Of a stretch of DNA of 64,000 bases, positions 1 through 12,700 are shown piece after piece; within the stretch, counting starts at the first letter, position 1; each line of letters opens with the position of its first letter. The notes below the pieces were generated by a model, which did no database searches, had not been told where the DNA came from, and saw only the letters and a list, made by a program, of their open reading frames with translations. Source of the DNA: Lepus europaeus (Eukaryota; Chordata; Mammalia; Lagomorpha; Leporidae); NCBI RefSeq assembly GCF_033115175.1, contig NC_084834.1, forward strand, positions 89,574,462-89,638,461, in the 5' to 3' direction. Both the position numbers and the translations under genes were made by a program.

Positions 1-112
1 TCCCTTTTTGTCTTGCTAAACCTTTCCACACCTTCGCTATGTTTTCTCGTACTACCCCTGTATAATCAGCATAAAAGCAACATTCCGCCATCTTCAAAGT
101 ATATGTGGGCTT

Positions 113-459
113 TTTTAATTTATTTTTTATTTATTTTTATTTTTTGACAGGCAGAGTGGACAGTGAAAGAGAGAGACAGAGAGAAAGGTCTTCCTTTGCC
201 ATTGGCTCACCTTCCAATGGCCGCCGCGGTAGGCGCGCTGCGCTATTCGGAAGGCAGGACCCAGGTGCTACTCCTAGTCTCCCATGGGGTGCAGGGACCA
301 AGGACTTGGGCCATCCTCCACTGCACTCCCGGGCCATAGCAGAGAACTGGCCTGGAAGAGGGGCAACCGGGACAGAATCCGGCACCCCAACCGGGACTAG
401 CACCCGGTGTGCCGGCGCCGCAAGGCTGAGGATTAGCCTGTTGAGCCACGGCGCCGGCC
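113..459 (-). mobile_element. CSINE, full length
   Basis: Reads on the - strand from GGCGCCGTGGCTC through B box and CT tract to CTGTCAAAAA. Flanks TATATGTGGGCTTT (99) and TATATATGGGCTTT (461) look like a target-site duplication with one change. Confidence 0.93.
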
Positions 460-842
460 ATATATATGGGCTTTAAGGCCTTATTAGTTATGAGGCCCAG
501 ACCTATTTATTTATTTACTTGTTACATGGGGTGCATTTTAAGAGAGGTGTGAGCCTCCTTGGGAAGGCATTTGATTCCAAGTTATTCCCTGAAACTGAAC
601 GGTTTGAGAGGGCCCTGTGTTTTTTGTAAATTTATTCCATCCTTTAGACCTTAAAAAAATCAAGGCTCACTTCTAATTGTTGTTGCGCTTTTTCCTGGGT
701 GGTTGTTCTTTTTGCAGTGAAATAACAGCTAAGTGGGCTGCCCAGCACGGGTTAAAGCAGACTCGTTTTAAACGCGTTGTTACCTAGTGTGTATAATCTT
801 GTTTATCTGGACTGTCAACTTAGGGTTCTTTTTCCCCCACAG

Positions 843-861
843 AGAGGCAGAAACTTTCCCG
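843..861 (+). other. ABCG2: ABCG2 5' UTR part in exon 2
   Basis: Nineteen bases between the acceptor (TTTTTCCCCCACAG ending at 842) and the ATG at 862. There is no upstream ATG in this piece. The start context has C at -3 and T at +4, so it is weak by Kozak criteria. The rest of the 5' UTR is in exon 1, outside the window. Confidence 0.85.
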
Positions 862-1064
862 ATGTCTTCCGACGATGTCCAGATTTTTGTGCCAATGTCG
901 CAAAAAAACAGCAACGGCCTCCCTGGGACAGCCACCAACGACCTGAAGACACCGAATGAGGGAGCCGTGTTAAGTTTTCATAACATCCGCTATCGAGTAA
1001 AAGTCAAGAGTGGCTTTCTGCTGTGTCGAAAAACAGTCGAGAAGGAAATCCTGTCAGACATCAA
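862..1064 (+). CDS. ABCG2: ABCG2 coding exon 2 (residues 1-67)
   Basis: Encodes the N-terminal tail and first strand of the nucleotide-binding domain ([15 protein letters not shown]). It ends two bases into codon 68 before donor GTATGT. Residue 12 is Met and residue 43 is Arg (human Val and Cys). The following intron (1065-3795) holds four CSINEs and a rabbit L1 3' end; its remaining stretches (about 2925-3175 and 3540-3790) show nothing recognisable. Confidence 0.97.
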
Positions 1065-1327
1065 GTATGTACATGGGCTTTCTATGAGATGCTTTGTCGA
1101 TCTGTGATGAGCCTTTATAGTTTCGCCCTTTACCAATAAGTCTGCTGCGAACATTTATGCACAGGTCTTTGTGCAGATACTCACACACATGCTTTCATTT
1201 CTTCAGGCTAGACTGGGATGAAATGATATTGGGTCACGTGTTTGGCTTCTGTTTAATTTTCAGAGGATCTGCCAAATTTTTTTAAAAAGCTTTATTTTAT
1301 TTATTTGAAAGAGTTATGGAACAGTAG

Positions 1328-1362
<35 letters not shown>

Positions 1363-4300
1363 AAGGTCTTCATCTGCTGCTTCACTCCCCAGATGGCCCC
1401 AACAGCCAGAGCTGAGCTGATCTGAAGCCAGGAGCCAGCAGCTTCTTCCTGGTCTCCCATGTGGGTGCAGGGGCCCAAGGACTTGGGCCATCCTCTGCTG
1501 CATTAGCAGGGAGCTGGATTGGAAGTGGAGCAGCTGAGACTTGAACTGGCACCCATATGGGATGCTGGTGCTGCAGGCCAGCGCTTTAACCTTTTATGCC
1601 ACTGCACCAGCCCCAAATTGTTTTTAGAAGTGTTATACCATGTACATCATCTTTTGCTTGGGCAACTGAACAATTAATGTGTCATTTGCTTTTTCCTGAA
1701 TAAATCTTCAATTTTGATGGAAAGAGGCTGGCTGTTTGATTTACTGCTTTCTTTTAATAGTAAAAATAATTTTTTTACTTATTTATTTTAAAATTGTATT
1801 TATTCACTGGAGAGGTAGAGAGGCAGAGAAAGAGAGCACTCCCATTTGCTGGTTGACTCCACAAGTAACCACAGTAACTGGGGCCAGCCCAGGTAGAACC
1901 TGGAAGCTAGGAACTCTATGTCACGTGAGTAGCAGGGCCACAGGTTCTTGAGCCATCATTGCTACTGTCCATGGATGCATTATCAGGAAGCTGGAGTCAG
2001 GAGCCAGAGAGAGGAATCAAACCTAGGTACTCTGATGTGGAATGTGTGCTTTTAACCACTAGGCTAAACGTGTGCTCCGAGTGAAAATCATTTTAAACTC
2101 TCAGCTTCGGTTTTCTAATCTGTGAAATAGAAGTCTTTCTGATTTACTTTGTAAGTGAGGTGCTTTTTAGGTACTTGAACACTTTATGTCTTTTATGTTC
2201 TTGAAGCAAGGAGGTAGAAATGACAGTATACTGAGCAAGTACTTTGATTTTCTTTTTTTTTTTAAATTATTTTTTCCCAAAGAAATCTTTTATTTAAGGA
2301 ATACAAACTGCATGCATTTCATAAGTAGAACTTTAGGAATATAGTTCATACCCGCCCTCCCACTCACACCTCCCCCACTTCCTCCCTCTCCCATTCCCAG
2401 TCCCATTCTCCGCTAAGATCCATTTTCAATTATCTTTATCACAGAAGACTAACTCTATACAAGGAAGAAAAGAATATATTTTGTGGGTGTATGTTTTACT
2501 TTATTAGTTGGATTAAGACCCCTCTCCCCTTTAATTTGAGGTTAAGAACTGTGTTGATATTTTCTTTTTTCTTCTGAAGTGTCTTATTCTTGTTTTTGGA
2601 TTTCTTATTTTTTTAAATAATTTACTTATTTCAAAGGCAGAGTTACAGTGAGGGAGGGAAGGAGGGAGGGAAGGAGAAAGAGAGAGAGAGTGAGAGAGTG
2701 CTGGTTCACTCCCCAAATGGCTGCAATGGCCTGGGCTAGGTCAGGCAAAAGCAGGAGCCAAGAGTTTCTTCCGGGTCTCCCACATGGGTGCAGGGACCAC
2801 TTTCTGTCACTTTAGCAGGGAGCTGGATCGGAAGTGGAGTGGTTGGAACTTGAACTGGCACTCATATTGGATGCTGGCTTTGCAGATGATAGCTTAACCT
2901 GTTATGCCATAATGCTAGCCCCTCACTTTTGGATCTCTATTTAAGATGTGGGTTTTTTGTTGTTGTTGTTCTTGTTGTTTGATTTTAGCAGTGCAAACAC
3001 TGCTAATGGTATTCTACAATTCAGTGATTAATTAATTGTATAGAACTTGACTAGGTTGCAAGTGAGGTGGCCTGAAGAGGTTGATAGTGAAATAGTACTC
3101 AGAAGCTGTTCCGTCCTGATTCTGTGATAATAAGAGTACGTATAACAGAGATACTTCACAAGAAGGTTACTTTTTCTGGGCTGGCTTTGTGATGTAGTGG
3201 GTTAAGCTGTTTGCTTCAATGCCAGCATCCCATATGGGTGCCAGTTTGTGTCCCAGCTGTTCTACTTCCAATCAAGCTTCTTGCTAATGTGTCTGGAAGT
3301 AGCTGTTCTACTTCCAGTCAAGCTTCTTGCCAATGTGTCTGGGGAAGCAATGGAGGGTGGACTACATACTGGGGCCCCTGCACCCACAGGGGAGACCTGG
3401 ATGAAGCACCTGGCTTCAGCCTAGCCTAGTCCAGCCATTGCAGCCATTTGGGGAGTGAACCAGCAGATGGAAGATCTTTCTCTCTGTCTCTCCCTCTCTG
3501 ATTATAACTCTGTTTTTTTTTTTTTTTCTTAAAAGGTACTTTTCAAGGAATTGTGAATGTTGGATATCTCACTTTGTAAAAGCTATAAGAGGTTTGGAGA
3601 ATAAATGAAAGGACTTTAGAGGACCAGAGTCACTTTCTTACTGTGATAAACATACTTTGTACGCTAGACTTCTGTTCACATCTTTTGTCTTTAAGAGTTG
3701 GTTGTGCTTGTTTTCTGTCTATAATCTCATTGAACTTCATTGAATATATTCAGCGTTCAGTGGAAAAGTAAATGAGTATGCTTTTGTGTTTACAGTGGGA
3801 TCATGAAGCCTGGCCTCAATGCCATCCTGGGACCCACAGGTGGAGGCAAATCTTCGTGAGTATTAAAGAGTACAAGCAGGCGTCTGCTGTGCACTTGTCG
3901 TATGCTTTCCAGAATCACTTTCATGGGAGTTGGTTGTGCATTTGCTGTGTGCCCAGTCAGTTTCTAGGTGCTGTGGACACCGTGCAGTTGTGTTAATTTG
4001 TTGTTCTGTCCCAAGGAACAGGAGGTCTTACTAGGTCAGTGTTACTAATGAGACAGGATAAGTTGATTGGCAGAGGTTGGCCATATTAAGAGCTAATGGG
4101 TTGGAGGAGAGAGAAGAGGATCACATTGAAAGTCAGAGGACAGAGCCGAAGGCCTAAGTGAGCCTGAGCCTGAGCCAAAGGAACGCATTTCCTCTGTTGG
4201 GACCAACGAGGCCGGACAGCTGGCAGAGTCACTGGGGGGCTCTGTGCCAGATCAGTCGTGGTGTCTTGTTTTTATGTTTTGGGGCATTATTTTAGTGTAT

Positions 4301-7300
4301 CATGAGAAAAGGAAGGTGAGAATTTAAATATACAAGTGGAGTTGACTGTGATCAACTTAGGGGTCGGGGGCTCTGACACTCTGCACAATTGGAAAGCTGT
4401 ATGTAACTTTTGACTCCCTGCAGTAGCAATAGGAAATGTCTGCACATTTATTCCAGTTGTTTGTCTAACTTGCGCAGAGTTAGGATTCAGGTTTTGGTAC
4501 ATAGCCTGTGCTGGAGAGGAAGAGACCCCAACATCTGTGTCCTTTGATAGGTTGTTGGATGTCTTGGCTGCCAGGAAAGATCCACACGGGTTGACTGGAG
4601 ATGTTTTGATAAACGGAGCACCACAGCCTGCCAATTTCAAGTGTAATTCGGGTTATGTGGTACAAGTAAGTATTCCTGGGTTGGCATTTCTCTATGGGCA
4701 AGCATCTTGGCTGCTAGTGGGGTGTGCATCCAGTCGATCATAAGTGTGCTTGTGGAAACAGCGTTTGTGATGCCAGATTTTCATGATCTTCCATAGGCTG
4801 GAGGGTGTGTTCCATGGAAAGGTGGGGGGACCTGGGGTGTGTCCCTCAGCAGGGCGGTGATGTCAATTCTGGTTATTGGGTCCATCCTACAGGGTACCAC
4901 AGTTGTCCTCTTTGGTCCTGCCTTCACCCTTCCTCCTGGCCCCTGCTTAGAGAGATGTTTTGGCAAACCCTTGTGTAGGGCAGTCTGGAAATGGGTGCTG
5001 TGGTGGTGAGCATTCCTTTGTTCTACTTGGCCGTGCAGGGGAGGGGATGGACACGGTTCCCTGAGGCCTGCAGCTGCCTCTGCACACAGTTATCAGTGCC
5101 TTCCCGAAAGGGAAAGGACTTCACTTTAGGTGTGTTATTTCTGTGCATTAGTTACACACACCGGAGCGTGATGACCTTGGAAAAGACTCGCTAGGTCTCA
5201 TTCAGACGCCATTTTCCCTTCAGGATGACGTCGTGATGGGCACTCTGACGGTGAGAGAAAACTTGCAGTTCTCCGCAGCGCTTCGGCTTCCAACCACTAT
5301 GTTGAACCATGAAAAAAATGAACGGATTAACAAGGTCATTCAGGAGCTGGGTCTGGAAAAAGTGGCAGATTCCAAGGTAATGCGAAGGAAACGCGTGGGG
5401 TCAGAGCCAGCACGTTGGATCTCCCCTGAGTGGGCGACGGCACTCTGATTCAGAGCTTGCTATAATGTGTGTGGGCAAAGGTGGCTCATTCCAGGATGGG
5501 AAGGTTCCTGCACAGAACTCTTAACAATGGATGCATCCTGGAAATGGGGCGTGGCCCAGAGGGGAAAGGCTTTCTGGAGCTCTGCCACCCTCACTGGGGA
5601 GGTCAGGTGCACTGGTAGCTCTGCACCAACTTGTCCTCTCCTTGTTTGTCTCTTCCCTCGTTCACTGTTCTTTTCCCTGTCTTCCTTCGGGGACTGTGTT
5701 CCATGGCTTTTTGGAGGAATATTTCTGGAATTGATAAACTGCAAGAACCTCAGGATTCTTGGTCCGAATGCTTAATGTGGCTATAATTGGCTTGCAAAAT
5801 TATATTTGGTCAAATAAGGATTTATTTCTGGTCTGTGTAGTGGCCAAGTTATTTTTCTGCAGCCTTCCTCTTGGCATTTTTGTCTCCCATCATCTCCTTC
5901 CGTTCTTTTCTTCTAACAATTTATATGTATAGACTGTTATATACCAAGCTGTCGTTGAGGCTTAAGAGATACAGTTGTGGGTAGGATTAAGAAAGAGTGA
6001 ACAAAGTACCTTTTTTTGTGAGTTGTGCAGGACTAGGAAGAAAAAAAATAAGTGAACTATACAGTTCATTAATAGGTATGGAATTTTTGCTGAAAATCCA
6101 CCTGATGCTTTGGGTGAAAATCAGCTTTTTATTTATTTTTCTTTTTTAAATTTGAGAGGCAGAGAGAGATGTTGTTACTGATAGGTTAATAGATCGGTAG
6201 ACAGATGGATAAAAGCCGAAAGAAACAGAGACAGAAGGAGCTTCCGTTCACTGGTTCGCTTGCCAGATGCCTGCAACAGCTGGGGCCGAGTCAAGTTCAG
6301 TTAAGGTCTCCCACATGGGTGGTGGGAGCCTAATGACTTGGATCATCACCTGCTGCCTACCAGGGCCTAGGTTAGGAATCAGGAATCAGAGCTGGGAATC
6401 TAATCCAGACAGGCACTCTAATGTGGAACACAGGTGGCCTCAGTGCCGGACTAAACACCTGCTCCATTAAAACAACTGATTTGATTTGAGTTGTGGTTGG
6501 GGGGAGAAGGAGAGGGAGCAAGAGAAGTGAACTTCTGGAGTGTGGTGGCTATGGTTCAATCCCTGTGAGAACCCTCACTCAATGGCAGTGAAGCATGGGA
6601 CACTTGGCTGGCTGCTGCTTCCTATGACACTGACCATGTTTTGCTGGATTTTGTTTGGAAGAGTAACTGAGAGGCCCCCATTTAGTCCTTATTTTTGTTT
6701 TCTGAGCTAGTTTTGCTTTGGCTTTGTATATTTTCAGTAAAGTCCTTTCTTCTACTCTGTTCTTTACCACTAGGCAGTCGTTACCCTAAGTTACTTGGAT
6801 TCGAGGGGAAAATACACAGAGGCAGTTGGTGACGTCTTAGAATTCACGTGGTCGCATTGATTGAAATAACACATTTTAGATTTTTTTTACTTTTCATGGA
6901 ATTTTAAACAGAAATGTAGAGAACATTGATTGCTGTATTAGTTACATGATTATTAGGTAATTAATACGAGTATGATTACTAATACTGTTCACCTAGATTT
7001 CTCAGTTGTTAACATCTTAGTCCATAATGACTTCAGGTTTTTTCTCACTGAAATAGTTTAAAGAAAGTCATACTTAACCCCTGCATACTCACTATGCATC
7101 TGTAATAAAGTGAGGACATTTGCCTACATTACCACAACACCATTATCAACAAAAGGAACAGTTTCTTCATAGCATCCACCGTGTCACACCTGCATGCATT
7201 CACATTTCCCAGATTGTCTCCAGGTGACTTTTGTAGCTTGGCTGATACTAGGATCCAGGGCACAAGGGCCGAGGTAGCATTCCATTCTCTCTTTGGAGAC

Positions 7301-7571
7301 TCTTTTTTTAAAAATAACTTTTAAGAGGCCGGTGCTGTGGCATAGCGAGTAAAGCTGCCGCCTGCAGTGCCAGCATCCCATATGGGCACTGGTTCGAGTG
7401 TTGGCTGCTCCCCTTCTGATCCAGCTCCCTACTATGGCCTGGGAAAGCAGTAGAAGATGGCCTAAGTGCGTGGGTCCCTGTACCCATGTGGGAGACCTGG
7501 AAGAAGCTCCTGGGTGCTGGCTTCGGATCAGCACAGCACTGGCTGTTGCAGCTAATTGAGGAGGATGGAAG

Positions 7572-7609
<38 letters not shown>

Positions 7610-9736
7610 CTCCTTCTCTCTGTGTAACTCTGACTTTCAAATGAATAAATAAATCTTAAAAAATAACTTTTAAAAGATTTATTTATTTCATTTTATTTGA
7701 AAGGAGGAGAAATAGAACGACAGAGAGAACGGTCTTCCATCCTCTCGATCTCTCCCCAAATGCCTGCAACCATTGGGGCTGGGCCAGGCTAAAGTCGGGA
7801 GCCTGGAACTCCACCCAGGTCACTCACATAGGTGGCAGGGACGCAGGTACGAAGCCATTGCCTGCTGCCTCCCAGGGTGCGCATTAGCGTGGGACTGGAT
7901 GGGAAGCCGAGGAGCAGGACTCGAAGCAGCCACTCGAGTATGGGAAGCCGGCTTCCTGAGTGCTGGCTTAACTGCCGTGCCAGCTGCCCACCCCGTCTCT
8001 GGAGATTCTTAATGTAACAGTTGATTCCTACTTCCTGTCGCCCCAAAGTCATCTTCTGCTTTTCACTACCAAAGTGACATCCTCTGGCTGAAAAAGTGGA
8101 ACCTATTGCCCTGTAGAATATCCTGCCTTCTGGATTTGTCTGAAACAGTGGACCAGGGTTAATTCTGCGGCGAGGCAGGGTGTGCACAGGGTCAGCCTGG
8201 GGCGCCTCGGTGCTAATAGAGTGTGGGAGAGAGTGAGCTTTCCTGGCTGCCCGCCGTCCAGTCTCCGTCCACCTGGCGACTGCTGATGTGAGGGAGGTTG
8301 ATAAAAGACCTATCCATTCCTCTCCCATCTCTGTCTTCCTTTCTAGACTGTGATCCCACTGTATCAGCACCACGTTTGAGCATTCTAACCTGACTTAAAA
8401 CTAGCTGACTTGGTAATGAACACTGTGAACTGTTAAACCTGGGCATCGTCAGCAGCTCTGACCTGAGCTGTAGTTCACACAGCAAACAAACCTTCCTCCT
8501 CCCAGGCTTCATGGTTTGCTGTTTGTATTGAATGAGCACAGTGAGATGGAAAGTCTCCTAAGCGGTGGTGATGCTGGGAGGTCCCGGTGAGAGTGACTGT
8601 GGTGGTTGTTTTGACAATGTTGATAAATTTGTGTTTTAGGTTGGCACTCAGTTTGTCCGTGGGGTGTCTGGAGGGGAGAGGAAAAGGACCAGTATAGGAA
8701 TGGAGCTCATTACTGATCCTTCCATCTTGTTCCTGGATGAGCCCACCACCGGCTTAGACTCAAGCACAGCAAATGCAGTCCTTCTGCTCCTGAAAAGGTA
8801 AACTCTGTGAGGACATTGTTCTCTGTAAAAATTGTTTATTCATGTGGCCACCTCAGGGCTGGCAGGCCAAAGCCAGGAGCATAGAACTCCCTCTGGGTCC
8901 CCTACGTTGATGCCTGGTCCCAAGCATTTGGACCATCCTCCACTGCCTTCCCAGGTGCATTAGCAGGGAGTTGGATCAATCCAGGGCGTTAACTTGTTGC
9001 GCCTGAGCACCGGCCCCTCTAGTTACTTTTCAACATTGAATTGAAATTATTGATTGCCTGCCCTGATCCTCAGTGAGGCAGAATATAGTTGTGCACGTTG
9101 CTGACCTGTAGTAGGTGCTTAAAAATGCTAACATTGAAGTGATTCTTCTCATAAAATCCTTTGAGTAATACTTTTGAATAGTGATTTTGGCCTTTGTTTC
9201 TTATAAGTGCTAACTCTGCTGAAAAGGTAGCTTAGACCTGTCTCTGACATGGAGTTAGACCAGAGATCAAATCTAAGCCTTGCACCCTACTATACCAGGA
9301 CACCTTGGCCAGTTTTGACCCTTTTGACCTTTTCTGTAAAATGAAAGTGGTAATAACAGTGGAACTCCCTTATAAGAGTCCTGTGAAAATTGAAATGAAG
9401 TTATCTCTAAGGCATTTAGCAAAGATACTCCATGTACTTGGTGATGTTAATCAAATCAGCTGTGAGAACTGGGCATACCACCATTGCGTTGATGCTAGTG
9501 TATAACTACTTGTCACACTGGAGCATACTCAGACAACCTGGAGTGCTGGTTAAAATTAAACAGGACTCCCTAGACCCATCTCCAGAGATTCTAATCCAGC
9601 GACTGGGAAGACTGCCCAGGATTCTGCAGTTTTAGTAAATGTTATAGTTGATTCTATACTCTCTATGCAGCACACTGTAAGAAACCCTCATCTTTTTTTT
9701 TTTTTTTAGACTTATTTATTTATTTGAAAGGCAGAG

Positions 9737-9777
<41 letters not shown>

Positions 9778-12700
9778 GAGACATGTAGGAGACCTGGATG
9801 CATGGTTCCAAGCACTTGGGCCATCTTCTGCTGCTTTCCCAAGCACATTAGCAAGGAGCTGGATCATAAGTGGAGCAACTGAGACTTGAACTGGTAGGAT
9901 TCCGGCATTGCAAGTGGTGGCATAACACTGTGCCACGACACTGGCCTCCCTCACCTTTATTAATAATAGCATTGAAACCAGCTCTCTGCTGTGGCCTGGG
10001 AAAACAGTAAAGATGGCCCAAGTCCTTGGGTCCCTGCACCCATGTGGGAGACCTGGAAGAAGCTCTTGGCTCCTGGCTTCAGATCGGCGCAGCTCCAGCC
10101 ATTGTGGACAATTGGGGCGTGAACCAGCAGATGGAAGACACCTCTCTCTCTCTTTCTCCCTCTCTCTCTCTCTCTCTGCCTCTCCTCTCTCTGTATAACT
10201 CTTTTGAGTAAATAAATAAATCTTTTAAAAAAATAATAGCATTGAATGTAGATTTCCTATCTATCGGGTAGGTAATATAAGATGAGAGGTTAGAGAAAAA
10301 TCAAATTGAAGCAGGATCACATGTTCCAAAGCAGTACTAAATTATGTTACTAAGAAGTACACGTTTCAGCTACTGAATGACTTCTTTTCTGTCTTTTAAC
10401 TTAGAATGTCTAAGCAGGGCCGAACCATCATCTTCTCCATTCACCAGCCTCGGTATTCCATTTTCAAGTTGTTTGATAGCCTCACCTTACTGGCCTCAGG
10501 AAAACTCATGTTCCATGGACCGGCTCAGCAGGCTTTGGAGTACTTCGCATCAGCTGGTATGGTTGACCTTTCCATGCAGGAAGACCCTGCATTCCCAGAA
10601 TCCTGACAAGAACGAGAGGGGTCCATAGGAGTGCTGTCTGGTCTATGGGTGGACGCACCATGAGTTCCAGCCCTCGAGACCTCTGTGGCCAGTTGGTGCT
10701 TGCTAGGATTGTTCCTCATTCTGCAGCACTTGCTTATTGCTTGGGTTGCTTTGTTTTTCCTGTTCTATTTGAGTATGCATTCATGTGTGTGTCTGTGTGG
10801 TTTTTTTTTTTTTTTTCCTTCAAGATTTATTTATTTGAAAGGCAGAGTTACAGAGAGAAGGAGAGAGAGACACACACAGAGAAAGAGAAAGAGAGAGAGT
10901 TCTTTCATCCTCTGGCTCATTCCCCAAAGGGCTGCAGGGACTGAAGCCAGGAGTTGGAACTCCATCTGGGTCTTCCAAAAGGGTGTCAGGGGCCTATGTA
11001 CTTGGGCCATCTTCTGCTGCTCTCCCACGTGCATTAGCAGGGAGCTGGGTTGTGTTTTTCTGTTGGGCCTATATCTCTGACCATTCCCTGAAAATTCAAT
11101 AATTAACATACCTGGGGGGGAGGTATTATGGCATAGTGAGTAAAGCCACCACCTGCGACACCTGGCATCCCACATGGGGATTGATTCAAGTCCTGGCTGC
11201 TCCACTTCTAATCCAGTTCCCTGCTAATGTACCTGGGAAAGCGGTGGAGAACACCCCTTGTGGGAGACCTGGATGAAGCTCCTGGCTCTGGCCTGGCCTA
11301 GTCCTGGCCATTGTGGCTATTTGGGGAGTAAACCTGCAGATGGAAGATCTCTCCCTCTCCCTCTCTTTCTCCCCCCCCCCCCCCCCACACACACACTTTG
11401 TAACTCTAGCTTTCAGGTAAATAAGTGAATCTTTTTTTTTTTTTCTTTTATTTGACAGATAGAGTTAGACAGTGAGAGAGAGAGAGAGAGACAGAGAGAC
11501 AGGTCTTCCTTCCGTTGGTTCACCCCCCAAATGGCTGCTATGGCTAGAACTATGCCGATCCAAAGCCAGGAGCCAGGTGCTTCTTTCTGGTCTCCCACGC
11601 AAGTACAGGTGCTCAAGCACTTGGACCATCCTCCACTTCTTTCCGGGCCACAGCAGAGAGCTAGACTGGAAGAAGAGCAACTGGGACTAGAACCTGGTGC
11701 CCATATGGGATCCTGGCGCTGGAGGCAAAGGATTAACCAAGTGAGCCTCGGCACCAGGCCCAATAAGTGAATCTTTAAAAAAATAAAATTTGACATATTG
11801 GACTCACAGCCAATTATTCTGTTTGTTGCACACTTTTGGAAAGGCCTAATATCACTGTCTTTTTGACCACATAATAGATTAGGTTTTATCACTTGTCCTC
11901 CTGTGTCTTAATAAGGACTCATAGAGATGCTACTTAATCTCCTAATAAGAGCAGATCACAGATTTAAGCCTTGAAAGGGTGTGAGTGACCCATCAGTTAA
12001 CATGAAGGCTAGTCCTAAATTTGATGTTGATGGACCAACATTTTTCATAATTCAAGACTGTCTGGTTCTTTACATTTCAGATTAATTATGTGAGTTACTA
12101 AATGGTTCCTGTGATCTGCTCCAGTTGGATAATTTAGATATGATTATTGATGATTTTTCATAACTCCAAATAAAGTTTTAAATATTCAGTCTTTCTTAAC
12201 TCATTTTAAAAATCTCTAACATTTAAAGTAATCAAGCATATGATGTTTATAAAAGTTTATAAAGATGGAATTAAGAGGTTTATTTGGGTACAAAAACAGT
12301 GCATAGTTTTTTTCATCATTTGCATTTTCCATAGACTTCTTGGAAATCCCTTGTATATGAGCCTGGCAGTCTAGGGCAGGCGAATCTAAGAGTCAGACTC
12401 TAGGCCCAGCTGAGTTCAGGTGATCGTGCCCTAAGAAGGTGTGAGGTCAGAGTTCAGATATGCTGTTTGCACACATCCTGACAACGCTGCCCTGTAGGCT
12501 AGTTCTCTCCTTGGCATTCCGGCAGCGTGGCCAATGGTGATGTGGACGTCTGCGTTCAGGAGAGGAGACGTCGTCTCTCTTCTCTGCCACCTCAGCCTTC
12601 CCAGACAGGAGGATGCACCTGGGCTGTTACTGTTTCTTTCCTGGGACCGACATTTAGCCTTTGGAAGAAGTACAGATAAGCAGCAGGACATATTGGCAGC

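Noticed and set aside
1065-1107. Read-through of ABCG2 exon 2 to an in-frame stop
   Set aside because: GTATGT is a good donor and exon 3 continues the conserved NGIMKPG frame, so the extension is intronic.
7560-7612. CT/GA microsatellites as separate features
   Set aside because: They are the internal tracts of CSINEs; only simple repeats outside SINEs are listed.
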